Of a DNA stretch of 64,000 nucleotides, positions 1-6,304 are shown in pieces. The first letter of the stretch is position 1. Every line of letters starts with the position of its first letter. Source of the DNA: Bradyrhizobiaceae bacterium (GTDB lineage Bacteria > Bacteroidota > Ignavibacteria > Kapaibacteriales > Kapaibacteriaceae); the NCBI GenBank assembly GCA_024103135.1, contig JAGFIZ010000012.1:1-64000 (forward strand), in the 5' to 3' direction. Made by a program: the position numbers and the translations under genes. Below the pieces are notes generated by a model. The model ran no database searches, was not told the DNA's origin, and saw only the letters and a program-made list of their open reading frames with translations.

Positions 1-2
1 TC

Positions 3-65
3 TTCACCCCGGTCTTCTACGTGACGATGCGACGCCTCGCCGGGGACCGATCGCGCCCCCGCTAG
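3..65 (+). CDS. RND efflux transporter, C-terminal tail (partial)
   Basis: Only the last 20 codons are inside the window; the gene enters from the left edge and stops at a TAG. The peptide contains FTPVFYVTMRRLAG, which matches the end of the last membrane helix of HAE1/AcrB-type inner-membrane proton-driven efflux pumps, where a TPVFYV-like stretch precedes a short basic tail. Family assignment rests on this short motif alone. The stop overlaps by three bases the stop of the convergent TMEM220-like gene. The DNA is much richer in G+C than the region after the tRNA. Confidence 0.6.
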   Translation, partial: FTPVFYVTMRRLAGDRSRPR

Positions 66-493
66 ACCGCCGCCTTAGCTGGATTCCCGCGGCTCTGCCA
101 CCAGACGAAGGAGAGACCGAGCAAGGCGAAAACCGCGCCGAAGAACTCTCGCGAAAGCTCGACCCGGGGGTCCTCGGCCGACATGCTCCGTTGCATCATG
201 GTGAAGTCCTTCCCGCCGAAGAGATTCTCGTAGAGGCCGGGGCCGGTCATCCGCATTTCGACCAGGCAGGCAAGGGCGCCGAGGACAAGAAGCCATCGCG
301 GCACGGGCCGGAAGGAAACCGCCACCAGCAGGACGGCGATGAGCAGGTAGAAGGCGAACCAGAGGGCCGCATCGATCACGGACGGCTCGTAGTAGATCGA
401 CGGATCGATGTCGTTGCGCTGCAGCCACGCGAACCAGGCGAAGAGCATGGCTAGGACGCAGTTGGCGGCGAGGAGCGGGGGGCGGGCGCGCAT
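62..493 (-). CDS. TMEM220-like small integral membrane protein
   Basis: A 143-residue hydrophobic protein starting at the ATG at 493 (MRARPPLL). Upstream in-frame codons run into the tRNA gene, so the longer reading frame is not used. It shows about four hydrophobic segments: residues 5-20, 40-60, 65-82 and 120-135. The sequence LQRNDIDP after the first helix corresponds to the Q-x-N-D-x-D-P signature of the transmembrane 220 (TMEM220) family, a bacterial/eukaryotic membrane family of unknown function. It is convergent with the RND tail. Codon and base composition are strongly GC-rich, unlike everything right of the tRNA, so it probably belongs to a different replicon or organism from the rest of the window. 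Confidence 0.6.
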   Translation of the reverse strand: MRARPPLLAANCVLAMLFAWFAWLQRNDIDPSIYYEPSVIDAALWFAFYLLIAVLLVAVSFRPVPRWLLVLGALACLVEMRMTGPGLYENLFGGKDFTMMQRSMSAEDPRVELSREFFGAVFALLGLSFVWWQSRGNPAKAAV

Positions 494-667
494 TCGGTCA
501 CGGGGGGGCTGGAATCCTTCAAGAAAGCCCTCCCGCCGCCAAAGGCAAGCCGGGAGGCGTCCGCAGAGGAGCCTTCGAGACCCGACGCAATTTTTCCTTG
601 TCTTTGCGGAGAAAGCGCGCAACTTACCCTCCGCTCCGGCCCCACCCGGCTGGACGTTCCCGGAAAA

Positions 668-741
668 GCAGTTGTAGCTCAACTGGATAGAGCATCTGAC
701 TACGGATCAGAAGGTTTGGGGTTCGAATCCCTACGGGTGCG
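668..741 (+). tRNA. tRNA-Arg (anticodon ACG), hybrid acceptor stem
   Basis: Cloverleaf read by eye: D-stem GCTC/GAGC, anticodon stem TCTGA/TCAGA with loop CTACGGA (anticodon ACG, Arg), T-stem TGGGG/CCCTA with loop TTCGAAT, discriminator G at 741; CCA is not encoded. The acceptor stem is odd. The 5' strand is GCAGTTG (668-674) and the 3' strand CGGGTGC (734-740), giving one G-G clash at pair 4-69 and two G-U wobbles at 5-68 and 6-67, where the 3' strand calls for GCACCCG. The 5' and 3' strands therefore look as if they come from different tRNA genes. The 3' end is the attachment site of the island. Confidence 0.85.
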
Positions 742-742
742 C
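725..742 (+). other. attL core: left copy of 18-bp attachment repeat
   Basis: The 18 bases GAATCCCTACGGGTGCGC run from the T-loop to one base past the tRNA-Arg discriminator. They recur exactly, in the same orientation, at 38878-38895. Tyrosine recombinases of integrated elements typically use tRNA 3' ends in this way, and an integrase starts 190 bases inside this copy. I infer that this is attL. Confidence 0.85.
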
Positions 743-866
743 AGATATTGAAACAGCCTGAGACAACCGGCAACGTCAAAACGAGCTAAACTCAATTCCA
801 GCAGTGAGGTAGCCCAAACAAAGACCATTTCGTTGTTGCCCGAGATTCCTCCTCGTTTCAAATTTT

Positions 867-925
867 CGTCAGTAGTTTCGTCAGGAAGTCGCACATTGCA
901 CTTCACACCCGACCCACTACTGACG
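867..925. promoter_or_regulatory. 9-bp inverted repeat upstream of integrase
   Basis: CGTCAGTAG at 867-875 is exactly repeated in inverted orientation as CTACTGACG at 917-925, ending 7 bases before the integrase ATG. The position between attL and int suits an arm-type integrase binding site or an operator for the integrase/HTH operon. Function is inferred from position only. Confidence 0.35.
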
Positions 926-932
926 GTTTCCG

Positions 933-2198
933 ATGAGGCTGTCCTTCTACCTCGATAAGCCGAACGCTGCTACCAGCGTCGTCCTCCTCAATGTTGCCTT
1001 CCGAGGGCACCGACTCCGCTTCGGCACCGGCATATCGCTCCCACCGCAACACTGGAACAAGGATCGCCAGGAACCTCGCGCATCCGATCCGCACCGCAAT
1101 GCCCACCTGAAACAACTATCGGCGATCTCCACAGAGGTGCATCGCGTCTTCAATTCCTTAGGATTTGGCGAAGGCAGGGAGCTAGTCACTCCTGAGACGA
1201 TCAGGGAGTTCAAGGATCGGATCCATGACTTCATCGACCCTCAGGCGCGCGTCCAGAGCACGCGCGGACTGATCCACGACTTCACGGAGTTCATCAACAC
1301 GTACACCCTGAGATCCAGCACGGGCTTGGTCTCATCAAAACGCCCCGGGAAGAGATCGCTCCAGAATTACCGACTGGTACAGCAGTCATTGGTCGAGTAT
1401 GGTAGGGGGCGAAGAGTCAAGGTGGAATACGACACTATCACGCTTGACTTCTACACCAACTACTGTCAATGGTTGTCGGAATCACGCGGTCTCGTAGATG
1501 CCTCCATCTCCAACTACATCAAGGTGCTCAAAACCTTCATGAAATGGTCGCGCGACCAAGGCTATCACACCAACCTGGTGTATGAGCGTTTCTATCGCGA
1601 CAAACGAACGGCGCAGTCCATGGCGTTGTCGGTGGACGAACTTCGCCTCATCCGCGACTTGGATCTCAGTGATGATCCCCGTCTCGCCCGTGTTCGTGAC
1701 CACTTTCTCTTGCAGGCCTACACAGGCATGCGCTACGGAGATCTTGAGACTCTTGCACCGATCCACTTTGACGATGCAGCAGGTGTCATCCGGTTGACCA
1801 CGAAGAAGACTGATGCTGTATGTCTCATACCCATTACACGTCCGCTTGCCCTGCTGTTGGAGCGATACCCATCCCGCATCTTTGAGTTCGCCTCCTCGGT
1901 CAAGCAGAATCTGTATCTCAAGGATATCGGGCTGCGAGCAGGTCTAACCAAGTCCATGACCACGCATGCCTACAGGATGGGTAAACGCGAAGACGTCGTG
2001 AAACCTCGGTTCGAGCTTCTGTCAACACACGTGGCTCGCCGGACCTTCGTCACCACCTCGGTCCGATTCGGCATACCTGAGTCCGTTATCAGCGTCGTTA
2101 CCGGACACTCGGCCAAGGGCATGCTCCAGCAGCACTACATCAACCTTGACGAAGAGTCAGTTCGAGACATTGTTATCAAAGCCTGGGACCAGTTGTGA
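933..2198 (+). CDS. Tyrosine recombinase (island integrase)
   Basis: 421 residues, the usual size of Bacteroidota-type phage/transposon integrases. An N-terminal arm-binding domain (about 1-100, with WNKDRQEP typical of this group) is followed by a core-binding SAM-like domain (about 110-210) and a catalytic domain (about 230-410). The full catalytic set is visible: Arg267 in TGMRYGDL, Lys291 or 292, His366 and Arg369 in HVARR, His392 in TGHS and the nucleophile Tyr402 in HYINLD. It should insert and excise the island at the tRNA-Arg 3' end. The start is the ATG at 933. The next gene begins within its stop codon (GTGA overlap), so the two are co-translated. It appears intact, so the element may still be mobile. 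Confidence 0.9.
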   Translation: MRLSFYLDKPNAATSVVLLNVAFRGHRLRFGTGISLPPQHWNKDRQEPRASDPHRNAHLKQLSAISTEVHRVFNSLGFGEGRELVTPETIREFKDRIHDFIDPQARVQSTRGLIHDFTEFINTYTLRSSTGLVSSKRPGKRSLQNYRLVQQSLVEYGRGRRVKVEYDTITLDFYTNYCQWLSESRGLVDASISNYIKVLKTFMKWSRDQGYHTNLVYERFYRDKRTAQSMALSVDELRLIRDLDLSDDPRLARVRDHFLLQAYTGMRYGDLETLAPIHFDDAAGVIRLTTKKTDAVCLIPITRPLALLLERYPSRIFEFASSVKQNLYLKDIGLRAGLTKSMTTHAYRMGKREDVVKPRFELLSTHVARRTFVTTSVRFGIPESVISVVTGHSAKGMLQQHYINLDEESVRDIVIKAWDQL

Positions 2199-3250
2199 CC
2201 TCACAGAACCTGTTTCTCCTGCACCCCGTGGCGTGGTCCGTCTGCCAGGAAGTACTACGCGAAGAGTCTCACATGATCGCATCAGGTCAGACTACTGAAC
2301 AACGGATCGCCTACATCACCAATGAACGCGACCGACTCCTTCGCGAATCCGACGTTGTCCTGACAGAAGCTCTCAACATAGCCTTGTCAGACTGGGATAG
2401 CTCAACGGGCATGGCCAGCATCGACGAAACCGAACTCAGATTCCAGCTTCATGGTGGTTCGTTCAGTTTCCGTCGGATACGGGCAGGTTTGAGACAGCTA
2501 GGCCTTCCCGACAATGTCCTTGCAACACCATTGCTTGGATTCGGCTTGCTGATCATCGGTGAAGATCCCGACGTTGCCATGAGTATGCAACGCCTCTTTC
2601 AACAACGATTGCAGACACTCGTTGAACACCCGCACGTCTCTGGCTCCGAATCACAGTATCAAGTCCTGCTTCAAGATGCAAGTCTCTTGCCATCCATGCG
2701 TGATCAGGCGATCACCAGATTGGCATTGAGCACCCTCATCGGCATGAGCGACGATTTGGAATCTCTCTTCACGTTTGACCAGCACGAACTACGCGACCTC
2801 GCCGTAGTTCGAGGTGCTCTCCTTGATCTACACATTACCGACCTCATGGCAACAGCCATCGCCAACGGATACACTTCCGAGCTGAGAACCTTACTTGCTC
2901 AAGCATCCAAGGATGGGATTGAACTCTATCGCGCAGTTGTAAACTCGATCCTTGGGCATCGCGTTTCCGAGCTGTCCGCTGCTAGCCTGTCCATATTAGT
3001 AAACAGTGCCACGGAAGATTCGTCCACTTCCAATGAGAAGGAGATGCGCCGAGAAAATACCCAAGCGCCACCTGCAGACGCTAAGAACTCGGACCACCTC
3101 ATGACCATCGGTCAGGCCATGGAATTGCTGTCAGTTTCCCGAGCAACGCTGTGGCGTCTCGAGAAGGAAGGGACGTTGCTACCTATTCGAATTGGTAGAT
3201 CGGTTCGCTATGAACGAACCTCCATCGATTCCTACCTGGGACGGAAGTGA
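2195..3250 (+). CDS. HTH protein with C-terminal excisionase-like domain
   Basis: 351 residues, GTG start inside the integrase stop (4-base overlap); an internal ATG at 2273 is an alternative start. The last 50 residues are a helix-turn-helix of the HTH_17/excisionase type: LMTIGQAMELLSVSRATLW, then IRIGRSVRYERTSIDSYLG, the recognition-helix-plus-wing pattern that binds DNA and ends in a variable tail. The roughly 290 residues before it are helical-looking and unrecognised. Xis proteins are usually under 100 residues, so this is a large fusion. Coupling to int suggests a recombination directionality factor or regulator of integration; the extra domain might sense a cue or bind another partner. 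Function is inferred from the domain and context. Confidence 0.65.
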   Translation: MTSQNLFLLHPVAWSVCQEVLREESHMIASGQTTEQRIAYITNERDRLLRESDVVLTEALNIALSDWDSSTGMASIDETELRFQLHGGSFSFRRIRAGLRQLGLPDNVLATPLLGFGLLIIGEDPDVAMSMQRLFQQRLQTLVEHPHVSGSESQYQVLLQDASLLPSMRDQAITRLALSTLIGMSDDLESLFTFDQHELRDLAVVRGALLDLHITDLMATAIANGYTSELRTLLAQASKDGIELYRAVVNSILGHRVSELSAASLSILVNSATEDSSTSNEKEMRRENTQAPPADAKNSDHLMTIGQAMELLSVSRATLWRLEKEGTLLPIRIGRSVRYERTSIDSYLGRK

Positions 3251-4317
3251 CCTCGAATCACTTCAATTCCAGTGCCGAGTTCACGAATTTCCAAGCACTC
3301 ACTGCAAGAATGGTACGAAACCAGTTCGCGAAGTCACTTCAAATCAGTTCAAATCGACTGCTGTCGATGAACATCAAGCGTGCTGGAAGTGTTCAGCGCG
3401 GTGCCCTCATGTAGGGCACACTGAGTTGAATGTCGATTGTACCGGTCCTCCACCGATCTGAACTGCTCCACGTAACCGTTCCTCCCAAGCAGTCAGTGTT
3501 GACCTAGGAAGAATCGAGGTGCTTGTCATTCAAGCATTCGTCTCCTTCGCAGACCAAGGTTGCCCCGGATTGTTAAACGTTGAGCTCAGAAATCCTGCGT
3601 TCAAGGTTGTCGCCAATCAGCGGAGGCCTCTTTTCAGAGCCTTCAAGACACATGCAAAACAGGACAATCAAACACTTCTGCATGTCCCAAACAGGCACGA
3701 AACGGTACCAAAACAGTCCAACGGCACCCCGCCAAGACAACTTCGGAAGCCCAGCGAGTGCTAACTCGCCTCTCCAGCTCGCCATTTCAACCACAAAGGA
3801 GGGGTACTCCGCCTATACTACAACCGCAGAGGACATGCACGGAGGCACACCGGTCGATTTGAACCAACCGGTTAGCGGAATGAATCATCACCTGTGCGGC
3901 TTCAAACACCAGCCTTGACGAAATGCACACCCTTCATGCTCCAGATCATCCGGCCAGTGCGTCAAACCATCAAGTCACTTCTGTATCGCAACGAGCATCA
4001 TCATCTGCTTGGGTTCACCGCCAGCCTGCAGCTTGATGGATCAGCCCTGAACCCCCGCTACGGCGTGTTGATCAATCCTTCTAGAACTGTCCAAACGACA
4101 AGAATGAGACACCGAACGTATACAAATGGACAGGAGCAGTGTCCGATGTTACATGCCGAGTGTAGATTGATAAAGGCACCCTGTTGATTTCATTCAGTTG
4201 CGTGTCGCGATGTGACATGGCGATCCTGAGTAGCGAGCGAGACTGCGCTCTGCATGACTGCAAGAACACTCTTGTCGTGAGGAAACCTATCGTACATCAG
4301 TCATCGTCGACCGGACC
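3251..4317. other. Gene-free stretch between integrase module and IS remains
   Basis: I find no convincing protein gene on either strand: the open frames are short, overlap each other, lack good start contexts and resemble nothing I know. Small signals are a stem TGCCCT/AGGGCA around 3402-3419 and scattered TCACTTCAA/TTCAAATC repeats at 3268-3356, which could be integrase or regulator binding sites. The rest may be decayed coding DNA. Confidence 0.5.
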
Positions 4318-4503
4318 GTCTTACAAGGCGTCATCGCAGATCGCCGTCCACGATCATCAACCACCATCGTAGGCTGACTCCCATTGGCCAGCAGGTTTGA
4401 GGCCTTAGGTGAAGACACGATCACCGATACCATCCTCAACCGACTCGTCCAAATCTCAGACAGAATTGATCTCAAGGGAGACTCACTCCGCAAGAATCGG
4501 TAA
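4318..4503 (+). pseudogene. istB: istB remnant (IS21-family ATPase helper), C-terminal end
   Basis: Reading from 4318, the frame gives LQGVIADRRPRSSTTIV, then a TGA at 4375, then LPLASRFEALGEDTITD and ILNRLVQISDRIDLKGDSLR before a TAA at 4501. This matches the C-terminus of IS21-family IstB (usual pattern: ERYxxRSTIIT, QLPV, DAILDRLxHNAHRIELKGESMR). About 60 of the usual 240 or so residues remain, without the Walker A and B part, and with an in-frame stop where the family has Gln. No istA is visible upstream. This is a dead fragment whose right terminus is still attached (next entry). Confidence 0.7.
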
Positions 4504-4512
4504 TATTGTCAG

Positions 4513-5160
4513 TCACCACTCCCGCTTGACCCAACCATCTACAGAGGGGGTCAGCATCCGCCGGAATGAGGGGTCAGCATTGCCGGAATTTCTAAGCCGT
4601 GCTAAGGGGGGCAGCATGCTCCGGTACGGGGGGTCAATATGCTCCGGAATCGAGGGGTCAACATGCTCCGGTGTATCCAGCTGGAGTTCCAGTTCCTCGG
4701 TGACTTCCGCTCCGATCCTCTTCATGCCAGTCAGATCACCCTCAGGCTCGATCACCGTCTCGACCACCGGCAGGTGCTCCGGCAGAGCCATGCGGCCTTG
4801 GTGCTTCTTGCCCGCCTTGCGACGCTCGTAGGTGATCTCCTCCTTGGCAGCCTCCACGGCTGCAGCTACCTGCTCAGGATCCACTCCCAAGCCCAACGCC
4901 AGCTGGCTTGGATGGACCTCACTGATGAAGCGCTCGCGCGTGGAGCCGTAGATCAGACGCTGCAGATCCTTGACCTGAAACTCCAGACTGAAGACGCGAG
5001 CTTCATACTGCTTGATCTGCTTCTCAAACACCACATGTTTACTCCGCTCCGTCTCGATGACCTGCAGATGCTCGGCACGCTCGCTCTCAATCAACGAGAT
5101 CAGATCCGTATGCGAGAGCTGCTGCAGTGCCGTTGCCATGGTGCAATCTGCTGCGAACAT
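4513..5160 (-). pseudogene. tnpC: IS66 transposase TnpC, truncated by IS21-family insertion
   Basis: The N-terminal part of an IS66-family transposase: a leucine/glutamate-rich coiled coil (about residues 15-70), LIYGSTRERF (family motif LYGxxSE+F), a KAGKKHQGRMALPEHLP stretch and IGAEVTEELEL. Real similarity ends near residue 165 (about 4665). After that the frame only translates the GGGGTCA repeats of the IS21 end and stops at 4513. The DDE catalytic domain is missing and full-length TnpC is about 500 residues, so the gene is dead. The start may be 5160 or the ATG at 5139. It lies downstream of tnpB in the standard IS66 order. Confidence 0.8.
4546..4672 (+). repeat. Five tandem-like IS21-type terminal repeats
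   Basis: A unit of about 20 bases, consensus GGGGTCA(A/G)CATGCTCCGG, occurs five times in the same orientation: starts near 4546, 4570, 4606, 4628 and 4654, with spacing of 23-36 bases. Multiple GGGGTCA-type repeats after istB are characteristic of IS21-family right ends, where the transposase binds. The last GGGGTCAACA (4654-4663) should be the element terminus, reverse complement TGTTGACCCC. Immediately beyond it the IS66 tnpC sequence resumes, so the IS21-family element inserted in tnpC. Confidence 0.65.
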
Positions 5161-5183
5161 TCTTGAGCAGAAGAAGAATGTTC
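5155..5183 (-). promoter_or_regulatory. Perfect hairpin covering the tnpC start
   Basis: GAACATTCTT (5155-5164) and AAGAATGTTC (5174-5183) pair perfectly around a 9-base loop. On the minus-strand transcript the hairpin lies just after an AGGAGGAAC ribosome-binding-like site and includes the ATG at 5160. It could hold down TnpC translation, leaving the ATG at 5139 as the open start. The structure is seen; the role is inferred. Confidence 0.4.
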
Positions 5184-5186
5184 CTC

Positions 5187-5558
5187 CTATGTTGCAGACC
5201 CGCGAGTGTGAACTCCATGCACGTAGCGCTTCTGCCGCCGCGCCTGGATCACACGAATCCCTTCCAGCAGCATCACCACCTCATCGCGTCGCAGTTCATG
5301 ACTCAGCGCTGTTGCCGATGGTACTTCAAACCGACCACGCTCCAGACGCTTGTAGTAGAGCACGTAGCCATCACCATCCCAGTAGAGCAGCTTCACGTGT
5401 GTGCGTGCACGGCTGACGAAGATGAACACGTCACCGCTCAGCGGATCGCCACCAACCTGCGATCTGATCAAGCCGCTCAACCCGTCGAAACCTTTGCGCA
5501 TGTCCGTTGGCTCGCGGTAGAACCAGAACCGCAGCTTCGGCGAGAGAGCAAGCATCAC
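5187..5558 (-). CDS. tnpB: IS66 family accessory protein TnpB
   Basis: 123 residues, the normal size for the IS66 Orf2/TnpB family. Family signatures are visible from the N-terminus: LRFWFYREPTDMRKGFDGL (family F-x-x-x-PTDMRKGFDGL), then GDVFIFVSRARTHVKLLYWD (family G-x-x-F-x-F-x-x-+-+-x-x-x-K-x-L-x-WD) and YYKRLERGRF. The protein is needed for IS66 transposition, though its biochemical role is unclear. It overlaps tnpA by 4 bases (5555-5558) and precedes the broken tnpC. It looks intact, but without TnpC it is probably not productive unless another IS66 copy supplies it. Confidence 0.9.
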   Translation of the reverse strand: MMLALSPKLRFWFYREPTDMRKGFDGLSGLIRSQVGGDPLSGDVFIFVSRARTHVKLLYWDGDGYVLYYKRLERGRFEVPSATALSHELRRDEVVMLLEGIRVIQARRQKRYVHGVHTRGSAT

Positions 5559-5806
5559 CGCACCTCAATGCGGATTTCCGTGCCAACGGTGATCACCAAG
5601 CGTACTGATGGCGCGCCATCAACGTCGCCAAGGACGGTTACAGGAATGAAGTCATCACTCCGATGCCCTGTTGACTCCCTGTACTTCCTATCCCAATAGT
5701 GCAGCGTCTGATAACTCATGCCATGCCGCTCTGCATAGTCGCCCTTACTCTCGCCGCTCTGACGCCAACGTCGCACGTGGCCGTACATCTCGTCTTCTCT
5801 GCTCAT
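5555..5806 (-). CDS. tnpA: IS66 family accessory protein TnpA
   Basis: 83 residues, IS66 Orf1/TnpA type: a short helix-turn-helix-like N-terminus with VRRWRQSGESKGDYAERHG and SYQTLHYWDRKYR, matching the family pattern W-x-x-SG-x-s-x-x-x-Y-x-x-x-x-g-x-s-x-x-T-l-x-x-W-x-x-K. An AGGAGGAAACG site lies directly upstream of the ATG. First gene of the tnpA-tnpB-tnpC unit, transcribed leftward, overlapping tnpB by 4 bases. Probably a DNA-binding helper of transposition. Confidence 0.85.
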   Translation of the reverse strand: MSREDEMYGHVRRWRQSGESKGDYAERHGMSYQTLHYWDRKYRESTGHRSDDFIPVTVLGDVDGAPSVRLVITVGTEIRIEVR

Positions 5807-5925
5807 CGTTTCCTCCTCTAGTGGTAGAGGAAACTTAGAGCGCTACTCTATGCCAAAACAGATGTACTTGGTGGGGCGGATACCTCAATATCAGTTCCGT
5901 AGTATGTCCACATGCCATCCACACT

Positions 5926-6288
5926 CTAGCTTCGCATCGGAGTATGCCTAGCTTTGTAATAAATGAGGATCGAAGTCCCGATGCTTGCTAACAGAACATT
6001 TACGAAGGATACTGAATAGCCAGGTGTCAGATACAGATATGAATTGCAGAGCACCCCGGAAAGCAGTAGCGTCAGCGCAGTCGCAAGTCTTCCACTAAAA
6101 AATGCTGCAAATACTATTATGCAATACCCTGGGACTAGCACGATGGCTAGGGGCCAATAACTCATCCATGCGTCTTTGGTTATTCCGTACGTACTCTCTG
6201 ATATTAGCGCTCTTAACAACAGCCATACTTGCCCTAATACGGAAGTTACCGACAACCCAATTCCGATTAGAAGGAGCTTACTTCGCAT
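5926..6288 (-). CDS. Small 4-TM membrane protein, candidate immunity protein
   Basis: 120 residues from the ATG at 6288 (an in-frame TTG at 6333 would overlap the preceding gene). Four hydrophobic segments: KLLLIGIGLSVTSVLG, WPLAIVLVPGYCIIVFAAFF, ATALTLLLSGVLCNSYL and VSFVNVLLASIGTSILIYY, with almost no soluble domain. I recognise no family. It begins 16 bases after the stop of the giant RHS protein, whose variable C-terminus looks like a lipase. In polymorphic-toxin loci the gene directly after the toxin tip is normally its immunity protein, and a membrane-embedded protector would suit a membrane-damaging enzyme. That role is inferred from position and topology only. Confidence 0.5.
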   Translation of the reverse strand: MRSKLLLIGIGLSVTSVLGQVWLLLRALISESTYGITKDAWMSYWPLAIVLVPGYCIIVFAAFFSGRLATALTLLLSGVLCNSYLYLTPGYSVSFVNVLLASIGTSILIYYKARHTPMRS

Positions 6289-6304
6289 ATCATTTCTATT
6301 GATA

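Larger units (their letters stand above)
4664..5882 (-). mobile_element. IS66-family element, 3' truncated
   Basis: Holds tnpA, tnpB and the front third of tnpC. The right end is only estimated, near 5870-5882, where the minus-strand sequence GTATCCGCCCCACC could be the outer inverted repeat; the matching left inverted repeat is lost because the IS21-family remnant replaces the rest of the element. The IS insertions separate the integrase module from the exported-protein operon. Confidence 0.55.

Noticed and set aside
494-682. Upstream extension of the TMEM220-like gene to give 206 residues
   Set aside because: The extra 63 codons run through the tRNA-Arg gene and have no hydrophobic or family-like content.
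3580-3918. 112-residue frame in the gene-free stretch after the integrase module
   Set aside because: No ribosome-binding site, no recognisable domain, and it overlaps other equally poor frames.
4546-4672. CRISPR array
   Set aside because: The repeats are short and degenerate with 3-16-base gaps, and the context is an IS21-type end; no cas genes are present.
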